Assembly: GCA_947372355.1 (NCBI GenBank)
Contig: CANBTI010000002.1
Location: 1-64,000 of the forward strand
Source of the DNA: Bdellovibrionales bacterium
Lineage (GTDB): Bacteria > Bdellovibrionota > UBA1018 > CAIMNF01
Length of the DNA: 64,000 nucleotides
Direction: 5' to 3'
In this document: positions 16,062 to 24,688 of the stretch, one piece after another
Layout: each line of letters opens with the position of its first letter
Position numbering within the stretch: the stretch's first letter is position 1
Notes under the pieces: model-generated
Seen by the model: the letters and a program-made list of their open reading frames with translations, nothing else
Database searches by the model: none
Told to the model about the DNA's origin: nothing
Position numbers and translations under genes: made by a program

Positions 16062-16624
16062 AACGACAATATTTAGAAGTAGAACTCTATGAAAAGATAG
16101 TGGTGCGCGAGCGTCGTAGAAAAGCTATTTTAATTTCTTTAGCATCCATGATTTTTTTATTTTTATGCGCAATTCCTGTGTATAATGAGCGTTTTCCAAA
16201 GTGGGAAAGTTTAAAAGCAGCAAGAAATATTGCGGTTGAAATTCAACGAATTAAAACTGAATCTCTCAATTTAAAAAAACCACTTCTACTTTCTGTTTTG
16301 GAAAATGGAATGATTAAAGTTGAGCGTGTGAGTAGTTGTAATATTGCCCCAGGACAAACGCCAATTGCTGAAGAACAGCTTTACGAAAAAAACTGGATCA
16401 ATACCAATGAAGCCATCACTCTTTTAGGTGAAACAGATGCTAAAAAATTAAAATTTAATTTATCCGTTCATCAAATTTGTTTTGATCCTGTGACTGGAGT
16501 GAATTCTCCAAAATTTAAAAAGGTATTTGTAATTGTTCCTGTCAAAGATTTGGCGGAATCAAGACTCGATCGAGCTTCTTATGTAGAGGTCGAATCATCT
16601 TTCGCAAGAATATCCATAAATTAG
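16046..16624 (+). CDS. Single-pass membrane protein of unknown function in the pil locus
   Basis: I do not recognise this 192-aa protein. A basic cytoplasmic stretch (YEKIVVRERRRK) leads into one hydrophobic helix (AILISLASMIFLFLCAIPVY). About 140 soluble residues follow, predicted periplasmic, with a Cys in SSCNIAP and another in HQICFDP. There is no prepilin cleavage site, so it is not an obvious minor pilin, and no lipobox. The start lies within the end of pilD, and GAGG precedes the ATG. Placement between pilD and pilM and the same orientation suggest a pilus-related role, but this is inference. The 60-bp gap after it carries a candidate pilM promoter. Confidence 0.72.
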   Translation: MDEHLERQYLEVELYEKIVVRERRRKAILISLASMIFLFLCAIPVYNERFPKWESLKAARNIAVEIQRIKTESLNLKKPLLLSVLENGMIKVERVSSCNIAPGQTPIAEEQLYEKNWINTNEAITLLGETDAKKLKFNLSVHQICFDPVTGVNSPKFKKVFVIVPVKDLAESRLDRASYVEVESSFARISIN

Positions 16625-16684
16625 AGTCAAGGTTTTGATTTTTATATCGACACGCATCAACACACTCAGTAGCATAATAGATGA

Positions 16685-17779
16685 ATGTCAACAGCTCAAG
16701 GAAGGGCAGGAAGCAGTCTGCTTGATCGATTAAAGTCCGGAATGAATTTTTCATTCAGCGGCGGTCAATCTGCTATTGGTTTATCGATAGGTGCTTCATC
16801 AATAAAAGTTTCTGAATTAAAAAAGAAAAAAAAGAAGTGGCACCTAATAAAGTACTCAGCGATTTCACTCACTGACATTCCTGGTGATCATCGCGAAATT
16901 TCTAATCCAACGTTAACGATCAATACAATTCAAGCCGTAATGAAGCAGGCAGGAATTAGTTCAAAGAATGTTTGTTCCGCGATTGCAGGTAGTGGATTAA
17001 TTATTAAAAATTTAATGGTCACTGTTGCAAACATGAAAGAACTTCAGGATCAGGTTTTTTGGGAAGCAGAACAATATATCCCCTACGAAATCTCAGAAGT
17101 GGTGATTGATTTTCAGGTGGTGGGTGAGCCTAAGGGTGATCAAGTAGAAGTGATTTTAGTTGCAGTAAAAAAGGATTTTTTAGAACAATACATGTCGGTG
17201 ATTGAGCAATCAAAATTAAATCCAAAAATTATGGATACTGAATTCTTCGCTCTTCAAAACACCTTTGAAGCAAATTACGAAGTTTCATCTACTGAGTCAG
17301 CGCTTCTAGCGGATGTGGGAGCGATCAGCACTAAAATTGTGATTTGTGGAAATGGCATACCTTACTTTACCAAAGATGCCCCTTTTGGCGGAATCGCGGT
17401 GACCAGCGAAATTCAAAGAGAACTGAATCTTCCCCGAATGCAAGATGCGGAGAGCTTAAAAGTTTCAGTAAATTTACCGCAAGAAGTGAGAGATGTTCTC
17501 ACTCGAACAGGACAAAATCTTGCAGGAGAAATTAAAAAAGCAATTGATTTCTATTCCGCATCTTCGCTGGGGCCTCCAGTGACAAAAGTTTTTTTATCGG
17601 GTGGTGGATCACGCATTGATGGGCTTACTAGAATTGTTAAAGAGTACACCTCCATTCCTTGTGAATATTTAAATCCATTTCAAGAGGTAGGATCAGAGTT
17701 AAAAGATTTAGGTGGAGATATTTCGCAAGAGGTAGTGATACCAATGGGCTTAGCGATTCGAGCGGGGTCTGAAAAATGA
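16685..17779 (+). CDS. pilM: Type IV pilus assembly protein PilM
   Basis: This actin-like cytoplasmic ATPase-fold protein recruits PilN and links the alignment subcomplex to the motor. It contains IGLSIGASSIKVSELKKK (phosphate 1-like loop), VFWEAEQYIPYE (typical PilM), VILVAVKKDFLEQY, LLADVGAISTKI and LSGGGSRIDGL with the final IPMGLAIRA. About 30 extra residues precede the first strand, including GRAGSSLLDRLKSG, so the protein is slightly long (364 aa). No Shine-Dalgarno is visible; a CATAAT hexamer ends 6 nt before the ATG. It overlaps pilN by ATGA, beginning the compact pilMNOPQ block. Confidence 0.94.
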   Translation: MSTAQGRAGSSLLDRLKSGMNFSFSGGQSAIGLSIGASSIKVSELKKKKKKWHLIKYSAISLTDIPGDHREISNPTLTINTIQAVMKQAGISSKNVCSAIAGSGLIIKNLMVTVANMKELQDQVFWEAEQYIPYEISEVVIDFQVVGEPKGDQVEVILVAVKKDFLEQYMSVIEQSKLNPKIMDTEFFALQNTFEANYEVSSTESALLADVGAISTKIVICGNGIPYFTKDAPFGGIAVTSEIQRELNLPRMQDAESLKVSVNLPQEVRDVLTRTGQNLAGEIKKAIDFYSASSLGPPVTKVFLSGGGSRIDGLTRIVKEYTSIPCEYLNPFQEVGSELKDLGGDISQEVVIPMGLAIRAGSEK

Positions 17780-18396
17780 TCAAAATTAATCTCGCTAAGA
17801 AAAAGCAAGTGACCTATTCGGGAAGCGAAGGAGAATCAACGGGTGGAGTTCTCTCTTCAATAAAGGCTTTTGGCGCTTCCGCGGATTCAAGTGATTTTAT
17901 TGGCATCGTTTCGAAAATTTTATTACCCGTGGTTTTGTGTATCATTTCTTATTTCGCTTTCAGTTATTTTATTCAGCTTAAAACAGATGAGCTACAAGTT
18001 GAGGCGACCAATATTGAGAATGAAAAAACCAAAATTCAAGATGAGTTAAAAAAAATAGGTGGATTTGAAAAACAGAAGATCGAACTTGAAAAGACGCAAC
18101 AAGTGATCAATGTGAAAATCACCACTATTGAGCAATTAATTCAAGGTAAAGATCATACGGTGAAATCGATGATTGCACTTTCGCAAGCATTGCCGAAAGA
18201 TGTTTGGGTAACAGAAGTAACTGTATCAGAAAAGGCCTTTAATATACGTGGAAACACGATCGACATGGGTTTGGTAAGTGATGTGATGACCAAACTTGGA
18301 AACAGTGTGTATTTTAAGGATGTTACTTTAAAGGGCAGTACGGCTGATCCTTCGGGTAGACAGGCATCGTTCGAACTGAGTGCGAGGCGCGAATGA
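17776..18396 (+). CDS. pilN: Type IV pilus assembly protein PilN
   Basis: This inner-membrane protein has a short cytoplasmic N-terminus bearing the PilM-binding motif (MIKINLAKK, the family INL motif). A single membrane helix (IVSKILLPVVLCIISYFAFSYF) is followed by a coiled coil of about 60 residues (TDELQVEATNIENEKTKIQ...). A ferredoxin-like periplasmic domain ends it (DVWVTEVTVSEKAFNIRG, typical of Fimbrial assembly PilN). At 206 aa it is near normal. The cytoplasmic segment (about 45 residues) is longer than in Pseudomonas. ATGA overlaps link it to pilM and pilO. It forms a heterodimer with PilO. Confidence 0.93.
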   Translation: MIKINLAKKKQVTYSGSEGESTGGVLSSIKAFGASADSSDFIGIVSKILLPVVLCIISYFAFSYFIQLKTDELQVEATNIENEKTKIQDELKKIGGFEKQKIELEKTQQVINVKITTIEQLIQGKDHTVKSMIALSQALPKDVWVTEVTVSEKAFNIRGNTIDMGLVSDVMTKLGNSVYFKDVTLKGSTADPSGRQASFELSARRE

Positions 18397-19001
18397 TAGC
18401 AAAATTAAAATCATTTCCTTTTATTTTGATTTTTTTAATTTACGCGGCTTATTTGGGAAGTCAGTATTACCAATTTCAATATGCACCTGATGGGCAATTT
18501 GAAATGCATCAGATTAAAGTGAAGCAAAGTAAAGATGAAGTGGAAACGCTTAAGAAGAAATTAACTGAAGGTCAAAAATTTTTAAAAGGTTTAGAACTAA
18601 AGAAAGCAGAATTAAGAGCCCAAGTGAAAAAACTTTCTGATTATCAAGGGGTTCTTTCAGAGGGTTTAGATGTGGCTTCACTTCTTAAAGTATTGATCAC
18701 TGAAACTAAAAGAATTCAATTAAAAGTGGATCGCATTGAACCAGGTCGTAGAACACCTAAAGAATATTATATCGAACAAGAATTCAGATTAGATGTAAAA
18801 GGCACTTATGCACAAATGGTGTTACTTGCTCAAAGAATATCTCAACTTCAAAGAATTCTTAGAATCGAAGCATTCACATTAAAGCCATCTGCTGCAGCAA
18901 TTGCAAAAACAAATTCAAGCCTACTCGATGGACAACTCTCGATTAGAGCTTATCAATATACAGCGAGTAAGGAAGATACGATTGCGGGGGCTTACAAATG
19001 A
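18393..19001 (+). CDS. pilO: Type IV pilus assembly protein PilO
   Basis: This bitopic inner-membrane partner of PilN has a hydrophobic N-terminus (FPFILIFLIYAAYLGSQYY), a coiled coil (KQSKDEVETLKKKLTEGQKFLKGLELKKAELRAQ) and a periplasmic ferredoxin-like domain. The core IEPGRRTPKEYYIEQEFRLDVKGTYAQM matches the PilO consensus (RxExxxxPxxxxxxxPxxVxxxGxYxxL type), followed by QRILRIEAFTL. It is 202 aa, a standard length. Overlaps of ATGA with pilN and pilP indicate translational coupling. It positions PilP and through it the secretin. Confidence 0.91.
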   Translation: MIAKLKSFPFILIFLIYAAYLGSQYYQFQYAPDGQFEMHQIKVKQSKDEVETLKKKLTEGQKFLKGLELKKAELRAQVKKLSDYQGVLSEGLDVASLLKVLITETKRIQLKVDRIEPGRRTPKEYYIEQEFRLDVKGTYAQMVLLAQRISQLQRILRIEAFTLKPSAAAIAKTNSSLLDGQLSIRAYQYTASKEDTIAGAYK

Positions 19002-19429
19002 AAATAGTTATTTTATTTTTAATGAGCATCTCTCTTGCACATGCAGATTCTCCTATGGAATCTATTTTAACTGAAGATGCAATTCATGCACTTCGTGATC
19101 CATTTCATGCACCGAGCATTGCGATTCTGGCTAAAGAGAAGCCAAAATCCGATTTAGAGTTATTTGCCATTAAGGAATATAAATTGAATGGTGTGATTAC
19201 TGGCTCAAAGAAAGCTAAAGCAATGGTGACCCTACCCAACTCAAAAAGTTTTTTCTTATCTATAGGTGATCGAGTGGGCTTGAGAGATGGCCACGTATTA
19301 TCCATAGCTGGAGATTCGATTAAAATTATTGAATATGATCGAGATGAAAATGGGAAAAAAATTCCTGAAATTTTTCAACTCCTCATTTCTGGTGACATTG
19401 TTTCGTTAACGAAGAAGGAGGAACTATGA
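18998..19429 (+). CDS. pilP: Type IV pilus assembly protein PilP (non-lipoprotein variant)
   Basis: This periplasmic protein connects PilN/PilO to the PilQ secretin. It has a signal peptide (MKIVILFLMSISLAHA), then a linker (ALRDPFHAP; the RDPF-like motif precedes the PilQ-binding region). A small beta domain follows: LELFAIKEYKLNGVITGSKKAKAMV and the SIGDRVGLRDGHVLSI motif, which matches the PilP consensus (G.yiG...G.V..I). No lipobox Cys follows the signal, so unlike Pseudomonas or Neisseria PilP it appears to be soluble periplasmic. It is 143 aa. ATGA overlaps both sides. Confidence 0.88.
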   Translation: MKIVILFLMSISLAHADSPMESILTEDAIHALRDPFHAPSIAILAKEKPKSDLELFAIKEYKLNGVITGSKKAKAMVTLPNSKSFFLSIGDRVGLRDGHVLSIAGDSIKIIEYDRDENGKKIPEIFQLLISGDIVSLTKKEEL

Positions 19430-20823
19430 TGTTCCGAAAAATGAATACATTATGGATGATTTCGCTTCTCGGTTTGAGTGCTCATGCACAATCTCCACTT
19501 GAAATAGCGGCGGGTACAGCGGTTGCCAGTAAAGAAGGAAAATTTACTGGTTCGCCAATTACTCTTAAACTGAAAGATGCAGATGTTCATGAGGTGTTAA
19601 GACTCATCGGTGAAACTAGTGGTTTTAATATTGTGATTCATCCCATGGTTCAGGGAAAAATTACTGTTTCATTAGAGCAAGTGCCTTGGGATCAAGCGCT
19701 TGATGTTGTTCTCACCACCCTAAAGCTGGGTGCAGAAAGAAATGAAAGTGTTCTTCGTGTTCTTCCACGTGATTTATTATTCGCTGAAAAACAACAAGAT
19801 CTGGATTCAAAAAGATTGTCGCTCGCAACTGCGCCTCGAATCACCCGTGTTTTTCCAATTAGTTATGCGGATCTTTCTCAGCTTTCACAAATTCTTCAAA
19901 ATTTTGCAAATTCTCAAAACGCAACCGGTGGATCTTCTAGTAGTGGAACGCAAGTTCCACCCGCTACCATTATCATCGATAATAACACTCAAAGTTTAAT
20001 CGTTCGCGATACTTCTGAGAGTGTGGATAAAATTAAAAAAATGATTCAATTGCTTGATGTTCAAACACCTCAGGTGTTGATTGAAGCTAAAGTGGTAGAA
20101 GCTACCGAAGAGTTTTCTAGAAATATAGATGGATCACTTGGATTGGGTGGCGCTCAACTTGGTTTTGGATTTAACGGACAACAAGCACTCATTGGTTCTG
20201 CAATTTCTTTGCCTGCAACAGCAGGTGCAGGAGCAGTGGCTGGTGCTACAGTAATGAATATGGGTGGCAGATTAATTGGTTTGAATTCAACTCTTCGTAT
20301 GGCTGAATCCGATAGTAAGGTAAAAGTTGTTTCTTCACCAAGAACGGTAGTGTTAAGTGGGAAATCGGCTTCGATCACTCAATCAAAAACCACTGCTGTA
20401 AAATTAGTCACACCAGGAACTTCAACTTCACCTTCTACACAACAAATTGTTCAAGTGACTGCAAATACAAAACTCAATGTGACTCCTAGAGTAACGAACG
20501 ATGGTTCTGTGTTTATGAAATTGGATCTCTCTCGAGATGTTCTTCATTTGGACGGAGATACTCCTGCAACTGAGCCAAGACAAATGAACACGGAAGTGAT
20601 TGTAGAAAGTGGAAATACACTCGTGATCGGTGGCGTTCTCAATTTAGATGAGAATAGTACAGAGACGGGAATGCCTTTCTTACGTAAAATTCCTATTTTA
20701 GGGGCTTTATTTGGAAGTGAAAAAACGGCAAATACAAAAAGTGAATTAATGTTTTTCATCACACCAAGAATCTTAAATCAAAAGAAAACTGCTCTTTCAG
20801 ATGAAGAGATGAAAAAACTCTAG
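19426..20823 (+). CDS. pilQ: Type IV pilus secretin PilQ (short form)
   Basis: This is the outer-membrane gated channel for the pilus. After a signal peptide (LWMISLLGLSAHAQ) come an STN-like domain (DADVHEVLRLIGETSGFNIVIHP ... VPWDQALDVVL), an N1/secretin short domain (VFPISYADLSQLSQILQNF) and the secretin core (QVLIEAKVVEATEEFSRNIDGSLG, VVSSPRTVVLSGKSASI, VNTEVIVESGNTLVIGG-like, GMPFLRKIPILGALFG, ELMFFITPRIL). At 465 aa it lacks the N-terminal AMIN peptidoglycan-binding domains of larger PilQ proteins. An AAGGAGGA precedes two adjacent ATGs. Spacing favours the second (19429), so the true start may be one codon later. Confidence 0.94.
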   Translation: MMFRKMNTLWMISLLGLSAHAQSPLEIAAGTAVASKEGKFTGSPITLKLKDADVHEVLRLIGETSGFNIVIHPMVQGKITVSLEQVPWDQALDVVLTTLKLGAERNESVLRVLPRDLLFAEKQQDLDSKRLSLATAPRITRVFPISYADLSQLSQILQNFANSQNATGGSSSSGTQVPPATIIIDNNTQSLIVRDTSESVDKIKKMIQLLDVQTPQVLIEAKVVEATEEFSRNIDGSLGLGGAQLGFGFNGQQALIGSAISLPATAGAGAVAGATVMNMGGRLIGLNSTLRMAESDSKVKVVSSPRTVVLSGKSASITQSKTTAVKLVTPGTSTSPSTQQIVQVTANTKLNVTPRVTNDGSVFMKLDLSRDVLHLDGDTPATEPRQMNTEVIVESGNTLVIGGVLNLDENSTETGMPFLRKIPILGALFGSEKTANTKSELMFFITPRILNQKKTALSDEEMKKL

Positions 20824-20831
20824 GGTATAAA

Positions 20832-21437
20832 ATGAGAAGAGATCGATTAAAGGGAACACCCCAGATTTACCATTATTTAAAAAGCTATCAAGAAGATCCT
20901 TCTTCTCGAGTATTTGCCCCTCTTGCAGAGGCTTATAGAAAAGCTGGTCTTTTAGATGAGGCCATTGATATTTGCCGCGATGGACTCCGCGTTCATCCTC
21001 ATTTTATTGGTGGGAGAGTGGCTTTGGCTCGCGCATTTTTTGATAAAAGATTTTACGATGATGTGGTGAAGGAATTAGAGCCAGTGGTGATGGACGCCCC
21101 AGATAATCTGGTTGCTCAGCGATTGCTTGCTGATAGTTATTTAATTCTTGGAAGAATTGCTCAGGCATTGACTGCTTATAAAGTGCTCCTCTATTTTTCT
21201 CCAAAAGACGTGGAACTTGCTCAATTGGTAGTTGAGATTGAAACAAAGGCTTATGAAGATGGAGCCTTGGTGCTTCAAAATGATCCAATCCAGCTTAAGT
21301 CTTATTCTGTAAAGGGTGCGTTAAGTGCGATTTCTGACGATCCAATGGTGAAGAAACAGGAATGGATGAAGAAAATCGAAGGTCTACAGACTATGCTGCT
21401 CCGGGTGCAACGCTTTAAACTTGCCCATAGGGCCTAA
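20832..21437 (+). CDS. Cytoplasmic TPR protein downstream of pilQ
   Basis: The 201-aa protein is built of tetratricopeptide-like units, readable as SSRVFAPLAEAYRKAGLLDEAIDICRDGLRVHPH, GGRVALARAFFDKRFYDDVVKELEPVVMDAPDN and VAQRLLADSYLILGRIAQALTAYKVLLYFSP. It has neither a signal peptide nor a lipobox, which argues against a PilF/Tgl pilotin lipoprotein. A basic C-terminal tail ends it. It starts 8 bp after pilQ and ends 21 bp before efp, so it is probably the last gene of the pilus operon. A scaffold role in pilus assembly is inference from position. Confidence 0.82.
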   Translation: MRRDRLKGTPQIYHYLKSYQEDPSSRVFAPLAEAYRKAGLLDEAIDICRDGLRVHPHFIGGRVALARAFFDKRFYDDVVKELEPVVMDAPDNLVAQRLLADSYLILGRIAQALTAYKVLLYFSPKDVELAQLVVEIETKAYEDGALVLQNDPIQLKSYSVKGALSAISDDPMVKKQEWMKKIEGLQTMLLRVQRFKLAHRA

Positions 21438-21458
21438 TCAGAGGTAATTAATACTTCT

Positions 21459-22031
21459 ATGGCATCAGTATACCCTACAAACGAATTCAAGAAAAACGTT
21501 AAACTCGAGATCGATAACATCCCTTTCTCTATTGTTGATTTTCAACATGTGAGTCCTGGAAAGGGCAGTGCATTCACTCGCACCAAATTAAAAAACTTAC
21601 TGAACGGAAACGTGATTGAAAGAACATTTAAATCGGGTGATCGCATTCCAGCTGCAAATGTTGAAATGAAAGAAATGACCTTCCTGTTTAAAGACGGAAA
21701 CGGATTTAATTTCATGAATTCTGAAAACTACGAACAAATTGTAATTAGTGCTGAACAAATTGGTGATTTAGCGTTGTTTATGCAAGATAACATGTCTGTT
21801 CAAGTGCTTCATTATAACGATAAACCGATCAACGTGGATCTTCCTACATTCGTTGAATTAGTAGTGACTCAATGTGCACCAGCTTTCAAAGGGGACACAG
21901 TAACAGGCGGAACGAAACCAGCAACATTAGAGACTGGTGCAGTAGTGAATGTTCCTTTTCATATATCTGAAGGCGACAAAATTAAAGTCGACACACGGGA
22001 TTCTGCTTATGTCGAAAAAGTTAACAAATAA
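21459..22031 (+). CDS. efp: Elongation factor P
   Basis: This ribosome-associated factor relieves stalling at polyproline. The three-domain architecture is readable: the KOW-like N-domain with modification loop SPGKGSAF (Lys about 35), [21 protein letters not shown], and the C-terminal OB domains with [51 protein letters not shown]. The loop Lys means it belongs to the lysine-type EF-P, usually beta-lysylated by EpmA or otherwise modified; no epmA is in this window. Length 190 aa is typical. It overlaps accB by 23 bp, an efp-accB-accC arrangement known from several bacteria. Confidence 0.97.
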   Translation: MASVYPTNEFKKNVKLEIDNIPFSIVDFQHVSPGKGSAFTRTKLKNLLNGNVIERTFKSGDRIPAANVEMKEMTFLFKDGNGFNFMNSENYEQIVISAEQIGDLALFMQDNMSVQVLHYNDKPINVDLPTFVELVVTQCAPAFKGDTVTGGTKPATLETGAVVNVPFHISEGDKIKVDTRDSAYVEKVNK

Positions 22032-22551
22032 AAAACCGTCTAAAACCACTAAAAAAATAGTAGTTTCAGCACCTAAAAAGAAATCACCCCTTCCATTTGA
22101 GCCGGAAGATTTTGGTGATCTTTTTGATTTTCTAAAATCAAAGGGCATTGCTGAATTTGAATGGGCAAAAGGAGATCAGTTGATCTCTATTAAAACGGTG
22201 AGTTCTTCTGGAATGATTTCTACCATGATTACTCCTCCCACTCCTTCAGCTGGTGGAACCTCTAAGGTTACTGAAACAGTGAGTGTTACCAATGTTGAAC
22301 CTGCTAGTTACAAAAAAGTTCTTTCACCATTTGTAGGAACTTTCTATCGATCTCCATCTCCCACTTCACCCTCTTACGTTGAAATTGGTAAGAGAGTTAC
22401 CCCGGGCGATTCACTTTGTATTATTGAAGCGATGAAGCTGATGAATGAAATTGAGGCGGATTTTGCAGGTACGATCGTACAAGTGTTGGTAGAAAACGGA
22501 CAAGCGGTTGAATTTGGTGAACCGCTTTTTGTAATCGATACTTCACGTTAA
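22009..22551 (+). CDS. accB: Biotin carboxyl carrier protein of acetyl-CoA carboxylase
   Basis: This carries carboxybiotin between AccC and the carboxyltransferase in the first step of fatty acid synthesis. The C-terminal biotinyl domain is clear: [31 protein letters not shown] (biotin Lys in AMKLM) and [18 protein letters not shown]. The N-terminus has a Lys-rich stretch ([14 protein letters not shown]) and a helical segment [19 protein letters not shown] place the start at the ATG inside the end of efp (180 aa); the track start 20 codons earlier is deeper within efp and lacks family support. accC follows after 12 bp. Confidence 0.95.
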   Translation: MSKKLTNKKPSKTTKKIVVSAPKKKSPLPFEPEDFGDLFDFLKSKGIAEFEWAKGDQLISIKTVSSSGMISTMITPPTPSAGGTSKVTETVSVTNVEPASYKKVLSPFVGTFYRSPSPTSPSYVEIGKRVTPGDSLCIIEAMKLMNEIEADFAGTIVQVLVENGQAVEFGEPLFVIDTSR

Positions 22552-22563
22552 AGAAAATTTAAA

Positions 22564-23937
22564 ATGAAACAACCGTTTAAAAAAATCCTCATTGCAAATC
22601 GTGGAGAAATCGCCCTTAGGATTATCCGTGCTTGTAGAGAGTTAAACATTAAAACTGTTGCAGTCTATTCAACGGCTGACGAAAGTTCATTGCATGTAAA
22701 ACTAGCAGATGAGGCTATTTGCATTGGGCCACCTGCCCCAAAATTAAGTTATCTGAATATGATGAGTATTTTATCCGCAGCTGAAGTGACTGGTGCGGAT
22801 GCAATTCACCCTGGTTATGGATTCCTTTCGGAAAACGCAGATTTTGCAAGATTAGCACGTGAATGCAAATTTACTTTTATTGGTCCTACTCCAGAAAACA
22901 TTGAAGCAATGGGAGAAAAAACCAGAGCTCGGGCCAAGGCGCGAGAAGCTGGCGTACCCATGTTACCAGGAACTTTATCTGCTGTAGATGGTGTCGAATC
23001 AGCTGTGAAAGCTGCAAATGACATTGGATATCCGGTTATTTTAAAGGCATCAGCCGGCGGCGGTGGACGCGGAATTTTTATCATTAGATCTGAAACTGAT
23101 TTATCTGATTCATTTCAGCGTTGCAGTGAAGAAGCGAGAGCAGCATTTGGTGATGGTTCACTTTATGTTGAGAAATTTTGTGAACGCCCGAGGCATGTAG
23201 AGATTCAAGTGGCATGCGATCGTTTTGGGAATCGAGTGTATTTGGGTGAAAGAGATTGTTCGGTTCAAAGACGCCACCAAAAATTAGTAGAAGAGGCCCC
23301 ATCAGCAATTTTAACTTCAGACATTCGTAAAAAAATGGGTGAGGCGGCAATAGCGCTTTGTAAACATGTTAACTACGAAAGTGTAGGAACGGTTGAGTTC
23401 TTGGTGGATGAAGATAAAAAGTTTTACTTCATGGAAATGAATACTCGTATTCAAGTAGAGCACACGGTAACGGAAATGGTTACCGGAATTGATTTGATTA
23501 AAGAACAAATTCAAATTGCAGCTGGAGAAAAATTAAGTTTCACTCAAAATGATATTAAGATCACTGGGCATGCGTTTGAAGTTCGTATCAATGCAGAAGA
23601 TCCAGTAACGTTTCACCCATCCCCAGGAAAAATCACAGCACTCCATGTGCCCGGTGGTTTTGGCGTGAGGGTGGATTCATTTATCTATGATCAGTATAAG
23701 GTAGTTCCCTTCTACGATAGTTTGTTGGCGAAACTAATTGTTCATGGCAAAACTCGTGAAGATGCAATTGCAAAAATGCGTCAAGCACTGGACGAATTTG
23801 TGATCCATGGGGTGAAGTCGACTATCCCGCTTTTCAAAGAAATATTTACGAGTCAAAGCTTTGTCGAATCTAATTATACAACACGTTTTATTGAAGAATT
23901 TTTCGCTGAAAAATCTCAAAATTCCCCACAAAAATAA
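22564..23937 (+). CDS. accC: Biotin carboxylase subunit of acetyl-CoA carboxylase
   Basis: This ATP-grasp enzyme carboxylates biotin on AccB. ILIANRGEIALRIIRA opens the preATP-grasp domain, followed by HPGYGFLSENADFA, the glycine-rich ATP loop KASAGGGGRG, ERDCSVQRRHQKLVEEAPS, and the metal-binding and catalytic region FMEMNTRIQVEHTVTE. The C-terminal part (GHAFEVRINAEDP, SPGKITALHVPGG, YYDSLLAKLIVHG-like) is complete. Length 457 aa is standard. Co-transcribed with accB; accA and accD are not in the window. Confidence 0.97.
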   Translation: MKQPFKKILIANRGEIALRIIRACRELNIKTVAVYSTADESSLHVKLADEAICIGPPAPKLSYLNMMSILSAAEVTGADAIHPGYGFLSENADFARLARECKFTFIGPTPENIEAMGEKTRARAKAREAGVPMLPGTLSAVDGVESAVKAANDIGYPVILKASAGGGGRGIFIIRSETDLSDSFQRCSEEARAAFGDGSLYVEKFCERPRHVEIQVACDRFGNRVYLGERDCSVQRRHQKLVEEAPSAILTSDIRKKMGEAAIALCKHVNYESVGTVEFLVDEDKKFYFMEMNTRIQVEHTVTEMVTGIDLIKEQIQIAAGEKLSFTQNDIKITGHAFEVRINAEDPVTFHPSPGKITALHVPGGFGVRVDSFIYDQYKVVPFYDSLLAKLIVHGKTREDAIAKMRQALDEFVIHGVKSTIPLFKEIFTSQSFVESNYTTRFIEEFFAEKSQNSPQK

Positions 23938-23962
23938 GCTATTTTAACGTATTCTTAAAGCT

Positions 23963-24688
23963 ATGTCGGAGAGTAATAACGACGAGATTGAATCAGCAAA
24001 GATTCTCATTCAAGAGAATCTTTTTGAAGAGGCGAAACATGTTTTGTTTCGTCTGCTTACGCATATTAAAGATTCACAATCTCACTCCTATCGAGTTGCA
24101 AATGAGCTTCTGAAAAAAATTGAAAAAATTGAATTAAATCAATTCATGAACTCTTCAGTGAAGCACAAAAAAGAAGAGTTCGTTGAAGATTCAGATTCAC
24201 TCATATTGCAACTAGAGAAAAATTTACAACTGAACTCATTTGAAGAAGATTCAAAAGATTTAGAGATTGAGAAGTGGAGCGTGAGCGAACCGCAGCATTC
24301 AACTCAAGTTCTTTTTGATTTGGCCGTAGCATTTTATGAGATGGAATGCTTTGCAGATGCGTTAAGAGAATTAAAAAGGGCAGAAAAGAAAATTAGAATT
24401 GAGGATTCATTTCTAGGAGAACTCGGGGTTTCGGTTGTGGCGCTAAAAGCACAAGCTTTGATCAAGATGGGTAGTTCTTTTAATGCAAAAATTTATTTAG
24501 AGCCAATTTTACTTGAAGACGATTTGCGCCATGAGCAAAAAATTATTCTATATTATAGCATGGGTCTTGCAACACAAGATCTACAAGAAAAGGACTCGGC
24601 AAAAGGCTGGTTTTTAAAAGTAGCTGAATTTGATCCTGAATTTAAAGACGTGCAACAAAGAATTAGAAATCTCTCAAAACAAACATGA
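23963..24688 (+). CDS. TPR-type helical protein upstream of tamB
   Basis: This is a 241-aa acidic, helical protein without signal peptide or membrane segment. Repeats resembling TPRs are seen near the N-terminus (AKILIQENLFEEAKHVLFRLL) and in the second half (VLFDLAVAFYEMECFADALRELKRAEKKI; IILYYSMGLATQDLQEKDSAKGWFLKVAEFDPEF). A charged linker (about 60-110) separates them. It overlaps tamB by ATGA and so is translationally coupled to the TamB/Omp85 pair. I cannot name a family; TPR proteins like this often act as adaptors. It resembles the TPR region of Myxococcota FrzF-type or FimV C-terminal repeats only in general fold. Confidence 0.78.
   Translation: MSESNNDEIESAKILIQENLFEEAKHVLFRLLTHIKDSQSHSYRVANELLKKIEKIELNQFMNSSVKHKKEEFVEDSDSLILQLEKNLQLNSFEEDSKDLEIEKWSVSEPQHSTQVLFDLAVAFYEMECFADALRELKRAEKKIRIEDSFLGELGVSVVALKAQALIKMGSSFNAKIYLEPILLEDDLRHEQKIILYYSMGLATQDLQEKDSAKGWFLKVAEFDPEFKDVQQRIRNLSKQT

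Noticed and set aside
20832-21437. PilF/Tgl pilotin identity for the TPR protein after pilQ
   Set aside because: It has no signal peptide or lipobox, so it cannot be an outer-membrane lipoprotein pilotin.
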